Below are positions 28,901-41,068 of a stretch of 64,000 bases of DNA, one piece after another. The notes beneath the pieces were generated by a model. The model saw only the letters and a list, made by a program, of their open reading frames with translations. It was not told the DNA's origin and searched no databases. The stretch is from Macrosoma leucophasiata (Eukaryota > Arthropoda > Insecta > Lepidoptera > Hedylidae): contig JAWQUS010000008.1 of NCBI GenBank assembly GCA_036365455.1, positions 22,303,501-22,367,500 of the forward strand, written 5' to 3'. The first letter of the stretch is position 1. Every line of letters starts with the position of its first letter. Made by a program: the position numbers and the translations under genes.

Positions 28901-29884
28901 TAACCCAGCTTTTAACTTCAGAAAGAGAGAAATCAAAGAGAGAGATATTCTCTTGATCATAAATATGCAAATAAATTAGGTTTGCAGCATATCTCGATGA
29001 ACGCACCAGATCCTAACCTATAAGCCTCAGACGCGACGACGTGACACGAGAAAGGTACGATACTGAACTATTTTCTATTGCATTGCTGCCGTGACGTGTC
29101 GCGTAGGTAGCTCAGAATGTAATCTCATATTAACTCATAGATAATACCTATATGGAGACCAGTAGCAATTATTAGATATTATTATTCTCTGCCAGTAGTG
29201 CTGCGGCAGCACTGCTGGGTGCTGGCGAGTTCAGAATCGTATCCGTATCCAGTGAAATCATATCCAGTGAGTTAACGAGCCACAAAACCGTATTGTCAAA
29301 ATAAGTAGGTGGTAATGGTATTACCTAAATAAGTTGTGTCTGGTATCTGTTAGCTACCTCTGTCAGTAATTGCAGGCGAACGAGGGAGAGAACGTTTCTA
29401 ATTTGTAGAATAAGTAAACCTATGATGATGTAGTAGCTAATATCTTAACCTAGAAACCGTAATTTATTGTTTTCAATGTCAGCAATTATTGCGGAAGTGA
29501 TTTAGTTTTTTCGAAATTATGTACACATTGGAGTCACACATTGCACATGTCCAATGATGGGAATGATATTTCCTATCGATTTCTTCGCGCATGCGTTGTT
29601 GTTGAATGGAAAGCTTTCATCACAACGCAATAGCCGGCTCAAACTTTGTAGTTTCCATCGTCTAACACTAAAAATTACAAATAGGTGAGTAGGTAAACTT
29701 TTCATTTGTTTATTCTGACGTCATCTAGAACGAAAACTTATCGTAATTCGTCTCTGTACTCTGTATTTATCTACCTCAAACAAAAAAAACGAACACCTTT
29801 TACTGTTTGCTTATTTATACTTTTAATAAAACTGTAGAAGTGTAAATTCTGTACATTAAAAATATTGAAAAAATATATATTTTT

Positions 29885-30140
29885 TTTAATAATTTGTCAT
29901 GACCATAGATACAGAGTCTTTCAGTCGTATACATATTGAATTTCACATTTCTTTAAATTAATGAATATCCATATGGAAGATGACGATGATTAAATGCTTC
30001 CATGAGGAATATGATGAGATGATGGGGTGGCTCCAGTAAAGCGATTACGAAACTTTACTGAAGTTTTTACGAAGTTTTGGAGGCAATACGAAAAATCACT
30101 TTTCACTTCATAATATCACTTTCTTACACTCGTGAACATT
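29885..30140 (-). repeat. Unclassified repeat, inverted partner of 17560-17815
   Basis: Begins with a T-rich tract and CATGACCATAGATACAGAGT, contains GATGGGGTGGCTCCAGTAAA and ends near CACTCGTGAACAT. Reverse complement matches the copy 12 kb upstream with few differences. Confidence 0.7.
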
Positions 30141-30147
30141 TGTTATA

Positions 30148-30292
30148 TATCTGTGATAGTTATTACGAGGTACCTACATAACCATCTAACTAACCTGAAT
30201 ACACTACTATTTGGCGGTAAATAGATTAGGTAATGCGGTGTTGCCTAGGCTCTCGCGACCTTACACTGAAACTCCAGTGACCTGCTAGCGTA
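30148..30292 (-). repeat. Family R1 fragment
   Basis: TGTGATAGTTATTACGAGG, ATTTGGCGG, GATTAGGTAATGCGGTG and CTCCAGTGA, in family order. Confidence 0.55.
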
Positions 30293-31036
30293 TTATTTTA
30301 GTATTTAAACCGTTAATATGATTGTAGTTGGACGGAGAGATCGGTTAAGAGATCAGGATGGTAGCCGTGAAAGCTCAGGACAAAGGGAAAGGAAAGAACG
30401 ATAGCGTGGATGGGAGTCCACCTATATTAAAGAATTCCAAGTTCCAAACCACTATAGGTTAGTATTTACCGTGTAAGATCCATCCATATGCTACTGTTTG
30501 GTCATCGAGCTGTTGATTTATTTAATGATCCCTGCATTGCGAGTTGAAAGCGCAGCTAATGAGTGTCCTTTATTGTATTTTTAACATAATAAACCATTTA
30601 TCTACTTATCTTAATAAATATGTAGATTAAATTGGCAGGCATCTGTTGGGCTTAATATTTAAGCTTGCATCTACCTACGAATCTACAAGAAGTTCTTTAT
30701 GACGTTGTGGAGTGGTAGGCAGAGAACATCACACCAACTGCTGTCCACTCTATGCCCTTATCATTTTTACCCTCATCCGTTGTTGATATTATAGGTAGTC
30801 GCTGCTGGTAGATGTAACTCAGTTTCCCTCTCTCTGACTGTACTTGACACACTCTTTCTTTATACCCAAACCATTCGATTATTCCGTTTCTCACCATTAG
30901 TGATTGCGTTCTCTTTGTTTCTCATTTTGACACAGTAACACACCGCGCCTATTTTACTCTCTTATTCTTTCCTGCATGCTCTACTCTCGCTTCCACTCCC
31001 ACATACTTTAAGAGTTATTAATGAATCTTGCCAATC

Positions 31037-31875
31037 ATGGACGTTGATCGTATGTTGTTTTTGATAGGGAAGAACACCAAGGTGTTCGTTCTGCCGGCCA
31101 GCGTCCGCCACCAGACAGATAAGTCCTGGATGGACTCGGTGCGCCAGTACGCGAGGGGCAAGGGCATTGTTCACGTCATTGTAGCACCGGTCAGTTGTAA
31201 TGTTTTGTTATAATTAAGGCGAGTCATACGGGAAGTGTAGGAATTTTAGTTGGGAAATCGAAAGAATCGTAGGTATTTGTTGGTGTACGAGTCTTTCGAT
31301 TTCCTCTACAATAAATGACCCAACGGACATTGGAGTTTGGAGGCGGTTGATGGGTGTGGGATATACCTCGCGAGAATGAGTATAGTTTTCAAGTATACAC
31401 GCGATAATAAGTAATGTTTTCATCTTACACATTCTCAAATAAAATACGTCTACACTCACAGCTCTATATTAGGTATTATATAAACCTGTGTCGTGGGTGC
31501 CGTTGTTCACCAAAGATATTACATACAACACATACACAAACACACCCAGACCCGAAACAAATATTTGTCCCGGTGCGGCGATCGAACCCGCGACCCTTCG
31601 AATCAAACGGTCGTCTCACACCGCTCGACTAACCGGATCGTCGGTCGGATGTTCCACCGGGAACGGCAAGCGTCCCATATGTATTGATTGATTTGGTGCG
31701 TAAACGTAAAACCTACGTTACCCCACTCATTAATGTCTATTAATTGTATAAAATGTATATAAGCCAAACTTACTACTTACAATATGTTTTTTTTTGCCCT
31801 TAGGATGATGATGACGAGTCGTTCATGAAGTATCAGCTGCCTTATATTCTTCAGCACCTGCGCCGTGACGACTAA
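31037..31875 (+). CDS. Small two-exon gene of unknown function
   Basis: Exons 31037-31189 and 31804-31875 join in phase 0 to give 74 residues. The donor is GTCAGT and the acceptor follows a T-rich tract (GCCCTTAG). The ATG at 31037 has a good start context (ATCATGG); an AG at 31066-31067 could instead be an acceptor, making this the 3' end of a longer gene. The first exon is GC-rich relative to its surroundings and reads KVFVLPASVRHQTDKSWMDS then RGKGIVHVIVAP; the second is acidic then basic (DDDDESFMKYQLPYI, ending LRRDD). No signal peptide or membrane segment is evident. I do not recognise the family. The block PASVR...KSWMD resembles PASIR...KPWMD in the convergent gene at 33601-35385. Confidence 0.6.
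31490..31665 (-). repeat. tRNA-derived SINE (family T2)
   Basis: In reverse: tRNA-like head with a B box (complement CGATCGAACCCGCGACC), then CGGGTCTGGGTGTGTTTGTG. Lies in the intron of the small gene. Sister copy at 49455-49650. Confidence 0.65.
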
Positions 31876-33600
31876 GCCAATCGACTTTATCGATATTTAT
31901 GAATGTTTCCCTTTAAAATAATATGCTTATCTTTACATTTTATTGGAAATATATTAAACTTAGTTAACCACAACAGTATTTAATAACAACATAATTTAGT
32001 TTCATTTCTTACTTATCTAATTAGGATTGAGACGAGTTGGTTGGTTCTTTCAGGGCGGCTCCAACTCGAGTAGCGCCCGTGGGCAATGAAACCCTGGCGA
32101 CCCCTAGGCCAGACCCCTCTGCCCGCGGCTATAACTTTTAACTTTGCCGTCGTAATAAGAAAGTTTTTTCAAATTCCAACAAGCTATTTAACACTTTTTC
32201 AGTCCAGGGTCCCTCATGTGGGATCCTGTGACAAAGCTACACCAGTCCCGGGCCCACGTGCGGTACCCAGCTAGTATACGTTTCGGTACTGGTAAAACTT
32301 AGCCGGACTTGAGATAAATGCCTTTATTTTTGGTTGGACTTGTCAGGCATATTCTATAGAAAATAAAACAAGTTTGTACTGTCAATTTTTTTTTTAACTA
32401 AAATTAGGACATCTCTGTTGCGAAAGTAAGCGGCCAACCGCGATAATTCATGTTTCGTCTTGTGTTTGAAGTTATATGGACGGCGAAATAGAAGAGACAT
32501 GTGTCGAATTTCTGTAAATTGTATATTATAATTTCTTTTATGTAATGACTGTGATGTTACTGTTGTCGTACATACATAGATTCGCCTAAGCATACCGGAC
32601 AAGTCTTGGTGACTTTTGGTTTGCTTTGATGTACATATTATATAATGTTTACTTATATAAATAAAAAAAAAACATGAACTATTAGCGGTTCGCCGCTCGA
32701 GTCCCGCAGCGGAAGTGTGTTAAAATGCCATGAGACGGCGGCGCCCGTGTGCATTGCACACCCTGCGGTATAGTTTAAGCCGCCCCTGTGTACTTTGATG
32801 ATATTTTGAACACTGAACCGATTTAATTATTCATTTCATAGGATGGAAGAGACATTCGGCTAGTTTTGACTTTGTAGAACGTTATTTCTGCTGCACACTG
32901 CCTACCTAAGCACTGATAGTCCGGTATTGGCAGATAATATTAATAAGTAATAATACTAGTATTGGTCAAAAATTTATCAAAATTATTGACAAACGACACA
33001 AAGGTAAGGTGCGAAAGAGATAACGCTTTACAGATCCGAAATAAGCCAAAGTCTTCTACTAAGGGTCGTTGTGTAATATTTCTTGTGGGATACTGTAAGT
33101 AGGTAAGTACCTTCTCGTTTGTTTCATTCTGGATTCTGATATCTTTGTTTTAATTGATTCACACGTTTCATCAATAAGTAATCCCTATCATATAGATAAT
33201 ATAAAATGAACCTACCTAAGTAACAAAACAGTTTTTAACAGGTTCCCCGTCCCATGAATCTCATGTGAGCAAGTGCATTGTTTAAGTTATTGTGTTTCGG
33301 ATGGGAATGGGTTAATTTTCATAGAGTGGATTTTCTCATTTTATTCGGTGATTCATATTTTATATTTTAAATAGGTATAAAAATAGGTAGGTAAAACGTT
33401 TTCATTCGCTATTTGCGGTGGTTAAAACACGGGCCACCGGCGATGGACTCCAGTCCGCATTTAAGTGATAAAAGGGCCATAGATAAATAAAAACATCGTT
33501 TGACACTACAGCGACAAATTTAATGAGAACTACAGTGTACAATTTGCCACGTCTATTCTATTCGATCTAATCTGCATTTAATGAGAGTGAATTCAGAACT
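31876..33600. other. Region between two convergent small genes
   Basis: Dominated by a putative hAT-like element (32049-32788). Elsewhere AT-rich with no recognised feature. Confidence 0.5.
32049..32788. mobile_element. Putative non-autonomous hAT-like element
   Basis: Left end CAGGGCGGCTCCAAC and right end (complement) CAGGGGCGGCTTAAAC are inverted repeats with typical hAT lettering. Flanking octamers GGTTCTTT and TGTACTTT agree at 6 of 8 positions, as an old 8-bp target duplication would. About 740 bp, no transposase frame. Could be two unrelated repeats by chance. Confidence 0.45.
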
Positions 33601-35385
33601 TTACAGAACAATGACGATTTTAATGCCTTCCGTGTCCGAGGTGAAGCTTGGCATCATTTTTTTCAGGAAATCCTGTAATAAATAGAATAGTTAAACACAT
33701 TTTGTCAACGTGGTACAGGGTTGGTTATCGTGTATAAATACCTATTTCTAAGGAAGTCTTTAACACACAGGTTCGGTAGCACCAAAATATTTATTCGATA
33801 ATTTAACAATAAAAATTATCGAGCATAGGAAAGTGACAATCGGCTAATTTCGACTTATTAGGGCGTTATCTCTGCTGCACACTACCTGTAATGCTTTCGT
33901 GATGCTTTCGATTAGGTATGACATTATCTTTCAGTTTCGTACTGCGTAGAAACATTTAGCTTTAAAATATGTAGGTACACATGCGGACGAAAACACTTCC
34001 AGGCAAAAGTAAGGCGCTACGAAACTGACAAGATGACATCATAACCGAAAGCAGCATCACGAAAGCATTGGAGTTGGGCGGTGGCCTTCTGGTCCACTAC
34101 ATCATCTTCTGGCGACGCCCTTCCTCCCTTTTGATAGAGTGGCGCTGGACATTTGAATGTTACTACAATTTTACTGAGATGCACGTAAAGTTTTTTAGTA
34201 AGTACGACATTAAGTCTGCATGGCGGATGATTAAACACCAAACTGAATCGCTTTTGCTCTAGTTTATGGCGTTGGAAAGCCATAGCTATAATCTAAAATC
34301 GCTTTATAGTAATAATGACAGCCAAAGTATCGCTATTGATCTCATAGGCAGTACGAATACAACTGAATAGATAAATAATATCAGATTCTATTCCATGACG
34401 AATACCGAGGCTAAAAGCGAGTCGAGTTTGCTATTTCATTTAAGGCCGCCAGCTTATGTCTTGGGACAATGTCGGCCGATCAATTTAGGTCTTTAGGTGG
34501 ATACCAATGTAGATTCCTCAAATTATAAAACTACCTGTAAGAAATACTTACGTAAGTCATTTTGATCTGCAGCCTGCCGTTGTTCCATGAGATGTTGTAG
34601 ATCATATCCTGAAACAAAAGTAGCAAACAAGTTCGTAGTTCACATTGATGGTAAGTCATATCTCCTCTTGCCCATTGACATCTTGGTTTACTCAAAAACG
34701 AATTCCTTTCTTTCAAATTGCACATACCTAGCATGGATTTTTTTTTTGGTAAATCGTTGCGGCTTTAGTTTTGTAGACTAGTTACCAACCTACTGACTGA
34801 CGCGCTGATAAATAGTGCACCAGTAGGATCGTGTGAACATGTAAATAGAAACTCATCTGTATGTAAGTAACGTTAAAGTTTACGCCGGCACTTCACTTAG
34901 TGACATTTGTCGTCAATGATTGACATTTAAGTTTTGCGCGTAGGTAAGTACCCACTAGCCACATAAAGGTGAAATCAGACATTGTAAGGCAAACACCGCT
35001 CAGGCCTCGCAACGTTCGCCTCGTCATAAATTTCCTTCGAGTAAACGTTTGCCTCACTACGAATATAACCGTCCACACATGGCGAGGCCTGTGACAATCG
35101 CCGTGAGCGGCGCAAGCCTCGCAGTCTATTCCTACGTACTCATACATTAAGTTTGATTCGAGATTTGAGAAAATTAGTCTCTAATAAGTGTAGGTAAAAT
35201 GAATCAGCTATTAGGATATTCGTTCTATTCCTATTCACCTCAGGCTTGACGACTTTGAGGACTTCGTCCTTCCAAGCGAAGTCGTCCAGCAAGTCCATCC
35301 ATGGCTTGCCCTCATGGCAGCGGATGCTGGCGGGCACCCCGTCGTTGCCGGGAGGCACTTCAGGCTCCGTCTTGCAGATCAGCAT
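33601..35385 (-). CDS. Small three-exon gene of unknown function
   Basis: Coding exons 35385-35239, 34608-34552 and 33672-33601 (minus strand) join in phase 0 to give 91 residues; donors GTGAAT and GTAAGT, acceptors TTTCAG and TTACAG. The start is the first ATG in the exon that opens at 35411 (GCAACCATGC). A 5' UTR exon probably ends at 36450 (TTCAG|GTAAGT). The protein starts MLICKTEPEVPPGNDG, contains PASIRCHEGKPWMDLLDD and IYNISWNNGRLQIKM, and ends GIKIVIVL. No signal peptide, membrane span or known motif. Consistent splice sites, phase and codon usage support a real gene; function unknown. Confidence 0.65.
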
Positions 35386-35496
35386 GGTTGCGACGGCACC
35401 CTTTGATGCTGCTGTCAATATTAAACATACCTATATTTCCTTTTCGAATTTTTTTTCATAACTGCTTAGTTTATGGGTAGTAAACCACTAAAATAA

Positions 35497-35600
35497 GGTC
35501 TTGGGCTGGATCCCCGGGTAGGTAATTTAGTGTTATTGGGATTTTCCCATTTTTCAGAAGTTTCCGAGTGCCACCCTCGGAGCGTGGTAACAGACGACGG
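35497..35600 (+). repeat. tRNA-derived SINE fragment (family T1)
   Basis: GGGCTGGATCCCCGGGTAGG then GATTTTCCCATTTTTCAGAA and CCTCGGAGCGTGGTAA, matching the central part of 3617-3915. Confidence 0.45.
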
Positions 35601-36449
35601 AGTCCAGCCAGAGGCGGCGGAAGATGTGGAACAAAATCTATGACCGAGTACCAATCTACGACAGATGTCACTACTCTCCCGCTAACAATTCCGCGAAAGT
35701 TGGCCGCCTTTCATCAGGGCCGAGGCCGAAATGTACCTGGCTCACGTATTCAGTTTAAATTTCTGAAGAAGTATGTATGCATGTATGTTTCTTCACGCCA
35801 CTGAAGAATTTAATAGAATATATCTACTTATTTTACAAATGTAACTGCAAACATCCACGCTAATCGCGAGTGTTTGCAGTACTTATAGTACCTACCAGTT
35901 TATGTATGACTATCGTAGCATATAAAATAATAAACAAAACACTGTATTGTTTTCGTATACATACGAATACCCCAAAAACACAAAACCATTAAAGGAATAT
36001 AGGAAACTAGGTACACTACCTACCCATAAAAGTGCAGTGAAAATGTCGTCATTAACGTTCCAATAAATTAAAAATAAAGACTTAACTAGAATCCTAAATC
36101 AACAGGTGTCACAATATGATGGTCCTTTGCATATTTGATGAAACATTTAGGATAATACATAGCACCTACATTCTATAAAATTTCGTATCGAGAGAGGAAC
36201 AAGCAGAAAGCTAATATTATTTTGAGTGTTTCTAAAGTGAGTTAGAAATTATTTTACGAAAAATAAATAATACAACCATTGCTTACGTTCACACTGTCAA
36301 TGTCAAAAATAATAATCGCCAGCGGTCCTACTACAACAGTTTTGATAGTCGCCAAATAAATAAAAAGAATCCCACTTAACTAATTAATGTAAAAAATAAC
36401 GACTGCGGTGCATTTTCGGGCCTTGTGTAGTTAATAAGCAAAAACTTAC

Positions 36450-36530
36450 CTGAATTTGGAGTATACTGCGATCCGCGAGCAATCTGCCGGCGTCGGATGT
36501 ACGTATACAGTCAGCGGCAGGTTTTAGCAC
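36450..36530 (-). other. Probable 5' UTR exon of the small minus-strand gene
   Basis: Minus strand reads CTCCAAATTCAG|GTAAGT, a consensus donor ending at 36450, preceded by a moderately GC-rich stretch without a long frame. It is the nearest good donor upstream of the coding exon at 35411. The transcription start was not identified; the 36530 edge is arbitrary. Confidence 0.35.
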
Positions 36531-37792
36531 CTACGTCACAGTTTTCAGAGCGCATACACCCGTAAAATCAATAATCGCCGACTGTATTTTCTTAAAGAGA
36601 CTACGGCTCGAATGCTGCCGATTTGGCTCTAGTTTTGAGATCATAAACTATTGGTGGATAAGTTATTATTTTACGTGTTTTGTTGATTTTATGATTTAAC
36701 GAGAACGTTTGTTTATTTTGGTAGGTAGTGTAGGTACCATGTTGTCCGAGATGAAAAGGTAAAATGGTAGACTCGCACACATTGATAGAAGAATCGATTT
36801 AGCTAGTCTCGAATAATAGGTGAGCCAGATAAATCCCTACTTTTATTAAGGTCTGTTTTTTTTTTAAACATGTCGTTTCAACCTTTGAAGTAATGTAGTT
36901 CAATGGTTACAAGACGTTTATAACAAACAGATTCATTTTCATGTCATCAATGAAAATGAATCTGTATTGAGATCTTGTTTGTGTGCGGATTCAGTTGAAT
37001 TATATGTTTGAATTCAGAAGTCGGGATTGTAGAATTAGAAACTTGCCTCTACGTATCTAACAACTTTTTTGACAGTGCGAGCCTTATGGATGATCTCTCT
37101 CGTCTAGGCAACAATTTACATAACTTTTTTGGTGCGATGCCCGTGTTAGAAGCATCGCTGGTGAGACTAGATGGGGGTAATATATAATCAACGTATAATC
37201 AATCGCAGCACTCATGGTAACCAAAAGTAAAAATATTTTGGCTCTGTCGTATCTCAAAGTACCTAACCTGCTTAGACAGGTTTAAACTTGGTTATCTAAT
37301 TTTAGTAATGGAAAGTGATTTTTTTTTATTTATAATTGATTAAGTAGGAGAAGTACGTCCAAAATGACATATCGTTTTATTAATCATCAATCACTAATAT
37401 ATAATAGGAACATATTTTTTTCTTACAACTTTGCTTATATTAATTGGTTAACAGGAATCATATAGATTTTGTCAGAAAAATCAAGACTTACAAAAATATT
37501 TAGTATTAAATGAAGATCAAGAAAAATCCATTTTGTCCATACCTTATGGACAAAACGACACGAGTCGTATGGACTAAATGACATACACAGCCATCAACAT
37601 AACAAAAATGATAAAATAAGAGATAACAATAAAAATTAATTGCACAATTTGCAAACATTTTTTTTGGTACGTTTTGGCATATCAGCACAGGCTGCGTGAA
37701 CCCAACGACTGCACCGCCTGCACCTCACCCACCCTAACCAGGCGTTGGACGTGAGTAGAGATCGTTGCAGTAAATACAGGCACAATCATCTT

Positions 37793-37977
37793 CTAAAAGC
37801 GAGTTCTATTTTGTTCCAAAGCATGCCGCTTTAGTGTAGGTTGTGGCACTTTGAAGGTCTTAGAAGTCGGAAGCCAACCCATTTTTTTCTCTTTAACAGC
37901 TTCAATTGCTTTTTTCATCGCTTCTTGACTCCATAATTGCCGATTACTTATCCTCTTATAATATCGGGGCAAATTGC
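37793..37977 (-). pseudogene. pogo-like transposase N-terminal fragment (Psq helix-turn-helix)
   Basis: Minus-strand frame ending at a TAG (37795-37793). It reads NGNLPRYYKRISNRQLWSQE, then AMKKAIEAVKEKKMGWLPTS and KTFKVPQPTLKRHAL. The pattern AI-AV---MGWL-AS-TF-VPQ-TL-RH is characteristic of the DNA-binding domain of pogo-class transposases and their domesticated relatives (CENP-B/jerky type). Only this domain remains; a TAG just upstream and the stop after RTRF end the frame. A spliced gene cannot be excluded, but the terminal repeats around it favour a dead transposon. Confidence 0.7.
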
Positions 37978-38062
37978 CATTCTATAAATTAAAAAGATTT
38001 ACTTTAAAAAATCTTTCCACCTTCTCTACGGACAAATAGACACGTTATGTCGTTTTTTTTTT

Positions 38063-38345
38063 TATGTAATGGAAGTGGTAAACAAGCATGCAGTTCACAT
38101 TGATGTTAAGTGATGACTGCAGCCTATAGACACCCACACAAAGACCAAGGTCAAAATGCAGATGCGTTACCACTCCTGAGGCCTAAGGTGTTATGCCTCT
38201 GTGCCGGAAATTACAGGGCCGTACATTACCACCTGACCAGAACACGATAGTGTTGAACACTACCATTTAGCGGCAAGTATATTAGGTAATGCGGTGGTGC
38301 CTACGCCCGCGAGCTCCGTCACTGGAGCTCTACCACCAGTAAAGA
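38063..38345 (-). repeat. Family R1 copy (near-consensus)
   Basis: T-rich left end, GGCAAACA-like start (GGTAAACAAGCATGCAGTTC), full body to GGAGCTCTACCACCAGTAAA. One of the best-preserved copies; nested in the pogo-like remnant. Confidence 0.8.
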
Positions 38346-39389
38346 GTAAGTTTTGTCCAGCTGTATGTCATTTTGTACATAGCCTCAAAAAAATTTACAA
38401 TTCGAAGAATAATCTTGTTGCAGTGACAATGTTTTAAATCTACGCGATCACCTCAAACACATAATGCTTCGAAATATAAAATTATAGGACGGTAAAATAA
38501 CAAAAGAAAACTTACCGAAAAACAAAAAACAAATGACCACTAACAAATTTCTTTCCAACCTCGAAACACAAATGTCAACATGGTATCTGCTCTGTATTTT
38601 AAACGGCTCTTAAAAGTCCAATGGTTTATTTTCGGTGTAAGTGCTTCTTGATTAGCTTACTTTTGACAGTTTATAAAGCGTAGTTTTTTAAATATCACTA
38701 ATGTGTCGTTTTGTCCATATATGTCATTTTGGTCGTACTTCCCCTACATATAATTAGGGATTGATGATTCGCTCTTGACGGGGGTCTCTCAACTGTACAC
38801 CTTTAAAATGTACCTTAACGGGTAAGCAAAGATGGCTACAAATCGTTGATTTAATTAATACAGATGCATTTTTAAAATACTGACATTTATTTAAATAAAA
38901 ACATTTAGTAATAACAGTGGCTGAAGTTTCATAAAAATATTAAAAATACATACATAGGTGTGTATGTTTAAAAATATATAATGCATACTTATCAAAAATC
39001 GTTATAAAACGGTTGAAAAATTAGAAAATCTAATTCAATTATATGGTACGGATTTAATTATAATTGTAAAATACTTCTTATCAAAATAATGACGGAATCC
39101 AACAATGTGCAGATTTGGAAATCAATACATACACTTACCTATGTATAAAAAGGTTATCCTTTTTTTTCTAGACACGAGACTATCCATTCAAATATAAATG
39201 CATAAAAAGCGTTGCTAATAATTTTATATAAATGTCTAGTGAATACATTTTTTTTAAATTTTTTCGAATTGCGATATAGTTTTAGAAGTAGGTAAGTAGA
39301 GCGAAATTCTGAGTCAAGATAGTACTTGAAACTTACGAAAAATAATATGAAATAACTACACAATACACTGTGTGTGAGTGTATTGAGTG

Positions 39390-39527
39390 TTAGATTCGGT
39401 TGCACCAAAATATTTGTTAAAATTAATGTTAAATTGTACGTCCTTCTCTAACTTTAACAAACTTAAACTTGTAAGAGAAGGATCCACAATTCAAAATTAA
39501 CAAATATTTTGGTGCAACCGAACCTCA
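39390..39527. mobile_element. Foldback MITE, GGTTGCACCA family
   Basis: Left TTCGGTTGCACCAAAATATT mirrored by AATATTTTGGTGCAACCGAA on the right; inner parts also pair. Same terminal motif as 14897-15050. A possible half-copy starts near 33768 (GGTTCGGTAGCACCAAAATA). Confidence 0.8.
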
Positions 39528-40881
39528 GTGTATAATTATATTTTATAAGTAGGTACCTGAATACATTTTTCATCATAGCCATGTAAAATATGAAAATATA
39601 GAATAATATAAGTAGATACAAAATATTGAATATTTTTTTATTGATTACCTATTCAAATACAATATTTTATTATTTTTAATAATACATGTAAGTATCATAA
39701 AAATATAGACTTTAAACACAAACTATATCAATATTAAGTTGAATCTTCATGATTTTCTAAATATAAATCTGAATCTTTATGATTTTCAATTTAAACTTCA
39801 GAGAACTACGAATCTACCTACTCGTACCTACAACTTAGCGATTATTGGAAGGATTTTTAAGAATATGTAAAAAAAAAAACTCAACAGGTGAACTCAAAAC
39901 TTTTAAATGCAATATAAACGCAAAATACCTAAGAAAATATTGCTGAATTCTATTACAGTAGACTTAATTATCTTTTTTTTTCCAAACATTTTGCAGTGAG
40001 GAAGATTGAATAAATAATGATAAAGTATAATATTATAGGTACACCAAGATATGATAATAAGTTATGCGAAACGTGGTACATCGAAAAATAAAACGATAGA
40101 GTCACACGGAATACATTCTGTGGATAGAGTAGAGACATGAGAACCAGATATTCAAATTTATAATCAGTCCAGACGTAGGCTATTCTTCAAATTCAGAACT
40201 TTGTTAGTAAAATGTTTTTGGAACCTACCGTGGCAATAGGTATTAAAAATTTACATACTCCTACGTCCATCTACTCTACATGACAATCAACAAATACAAT
40301 GTGAATTCGGTAGGATTATAATACTTTAATTTTATCATTAAGTCATTAAAAATATTAGCAGGTTAATGCATTTATTTATACAAGTATAGAAAATGATAAA
40401 TAAATTAATAAAGGACCTATGTATTTTCACTTATGCTTATTATTAAAACAAAAAATATCCACGAAATACAAATACCAAACATTAGTAAACTTTTCTTAAT
40501 TAGATAGTAGATTTAATAGACACATACTTACGACACGACACATAGAGTAAATTTTATAAAAATCTCTTTATAGAGTTTATATATCTAACTAGGTAGGTAG
40601 AAGAGTGACTGACGGATAAACAGGAACAAACAAACAACAATTGTTTTGGTAAAGCTACTAATTATAGCTAGCTTAACACAAAGACAGTGCATTAAAAAAG
40701 ATTTAAAAATATATCCGAGTCGCACACGTACCTAACAAGAAATTACATCACATAAGCTATATCTTATCACAATTAATTTCATATTCTTTTAATTTAGCTT
40801 CTTGTTTTTATATAATTTTTCGCAATAACACATGCTAGTGAAATATTATTTTAAAGAAAAAATGGAAAGAAAAATTTGACT

Positions 40882-41068
40882 TCAGGCGAGACTTGAGGCG
40901 AGGCGCGACCATTATGCATCTAGTCCAACCGCTCTTTCAATTGAGCTACCGAAGTCCACACCTGATTTGTCAAATCCTTCCTTCGCACCTTCTTCCTTCA
41001 CGGTAAAAGCGACTTCTTTGCGATATTTAAGATTCCCAGTGGTCGCGTGTTCGAGCCTCGCCTGAAGT
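40882..41068. repeat. Palindromic tRNA-related repeat (family T3)
   Basis: Outer arms TTGACTTCAGGCGAG and CTCGCCTGAAGTCAA are inverted. One half carries, on the minus strand, a tRNA-like 5' half (TTCGGTAGCTCAATTGAAAG); the other carries, on the plus strand, a B-box-like GTGTTCGAGCC. Looks like two SINE ends joined head to head, not a tRNA gene. Confidence 0.5.

Larger units (their letters stand above)
26828..31036. other. Intergenic region, repeat-rich
   Basis: Between Trio and the small gene at 31.0 kb. Holds a long unclassified element (27362-28455) with a GACAGACA tract, a short repeat (28468-28565), a T1 SINE fragment (28715-28900), the inverted repeat partner (29885-30140) and an R1 fragment (30148-30292). 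No exon recognised, although upstream exons of the 31.0-kb gene could be hidden here. Confidence 0.5.
37345..38753 (-). mobile_element. pogo/Tigger-like DNA transposon remnant
   Basis: Ends form an inverted repeat of about 29 bp with two mismatches: GTAGGAGAAGTACGTCCAAA on the left, and on the right the complement GTAGGGGAAGTACGACCAAA, both running on into ATGACATAT. Between them on the minus strand is a Psq-type helix-turn-helix coding remnant. An R1 repeat (38063-38345) has inserted into it. The DDE part of a transposase is absent. Confidence 0.65.

Noticed and set aside
34017..34283. Open frames on both strands in a GC-richer patch upstream of the last exon of the small minus-strand gene
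   Set aside because: Phase joins 34552 directly to 33672 without it. It has no good splice sites and no recognisable motif; probably part of an unidentified repeat.
40900..40960. Possible minus-strand tRNA (TTCGGTAGCTCAATTGAAAG)
   Set aside because: Only the 5' half is present on that strand; the B box lies on the other strand in a palindromic repeat.
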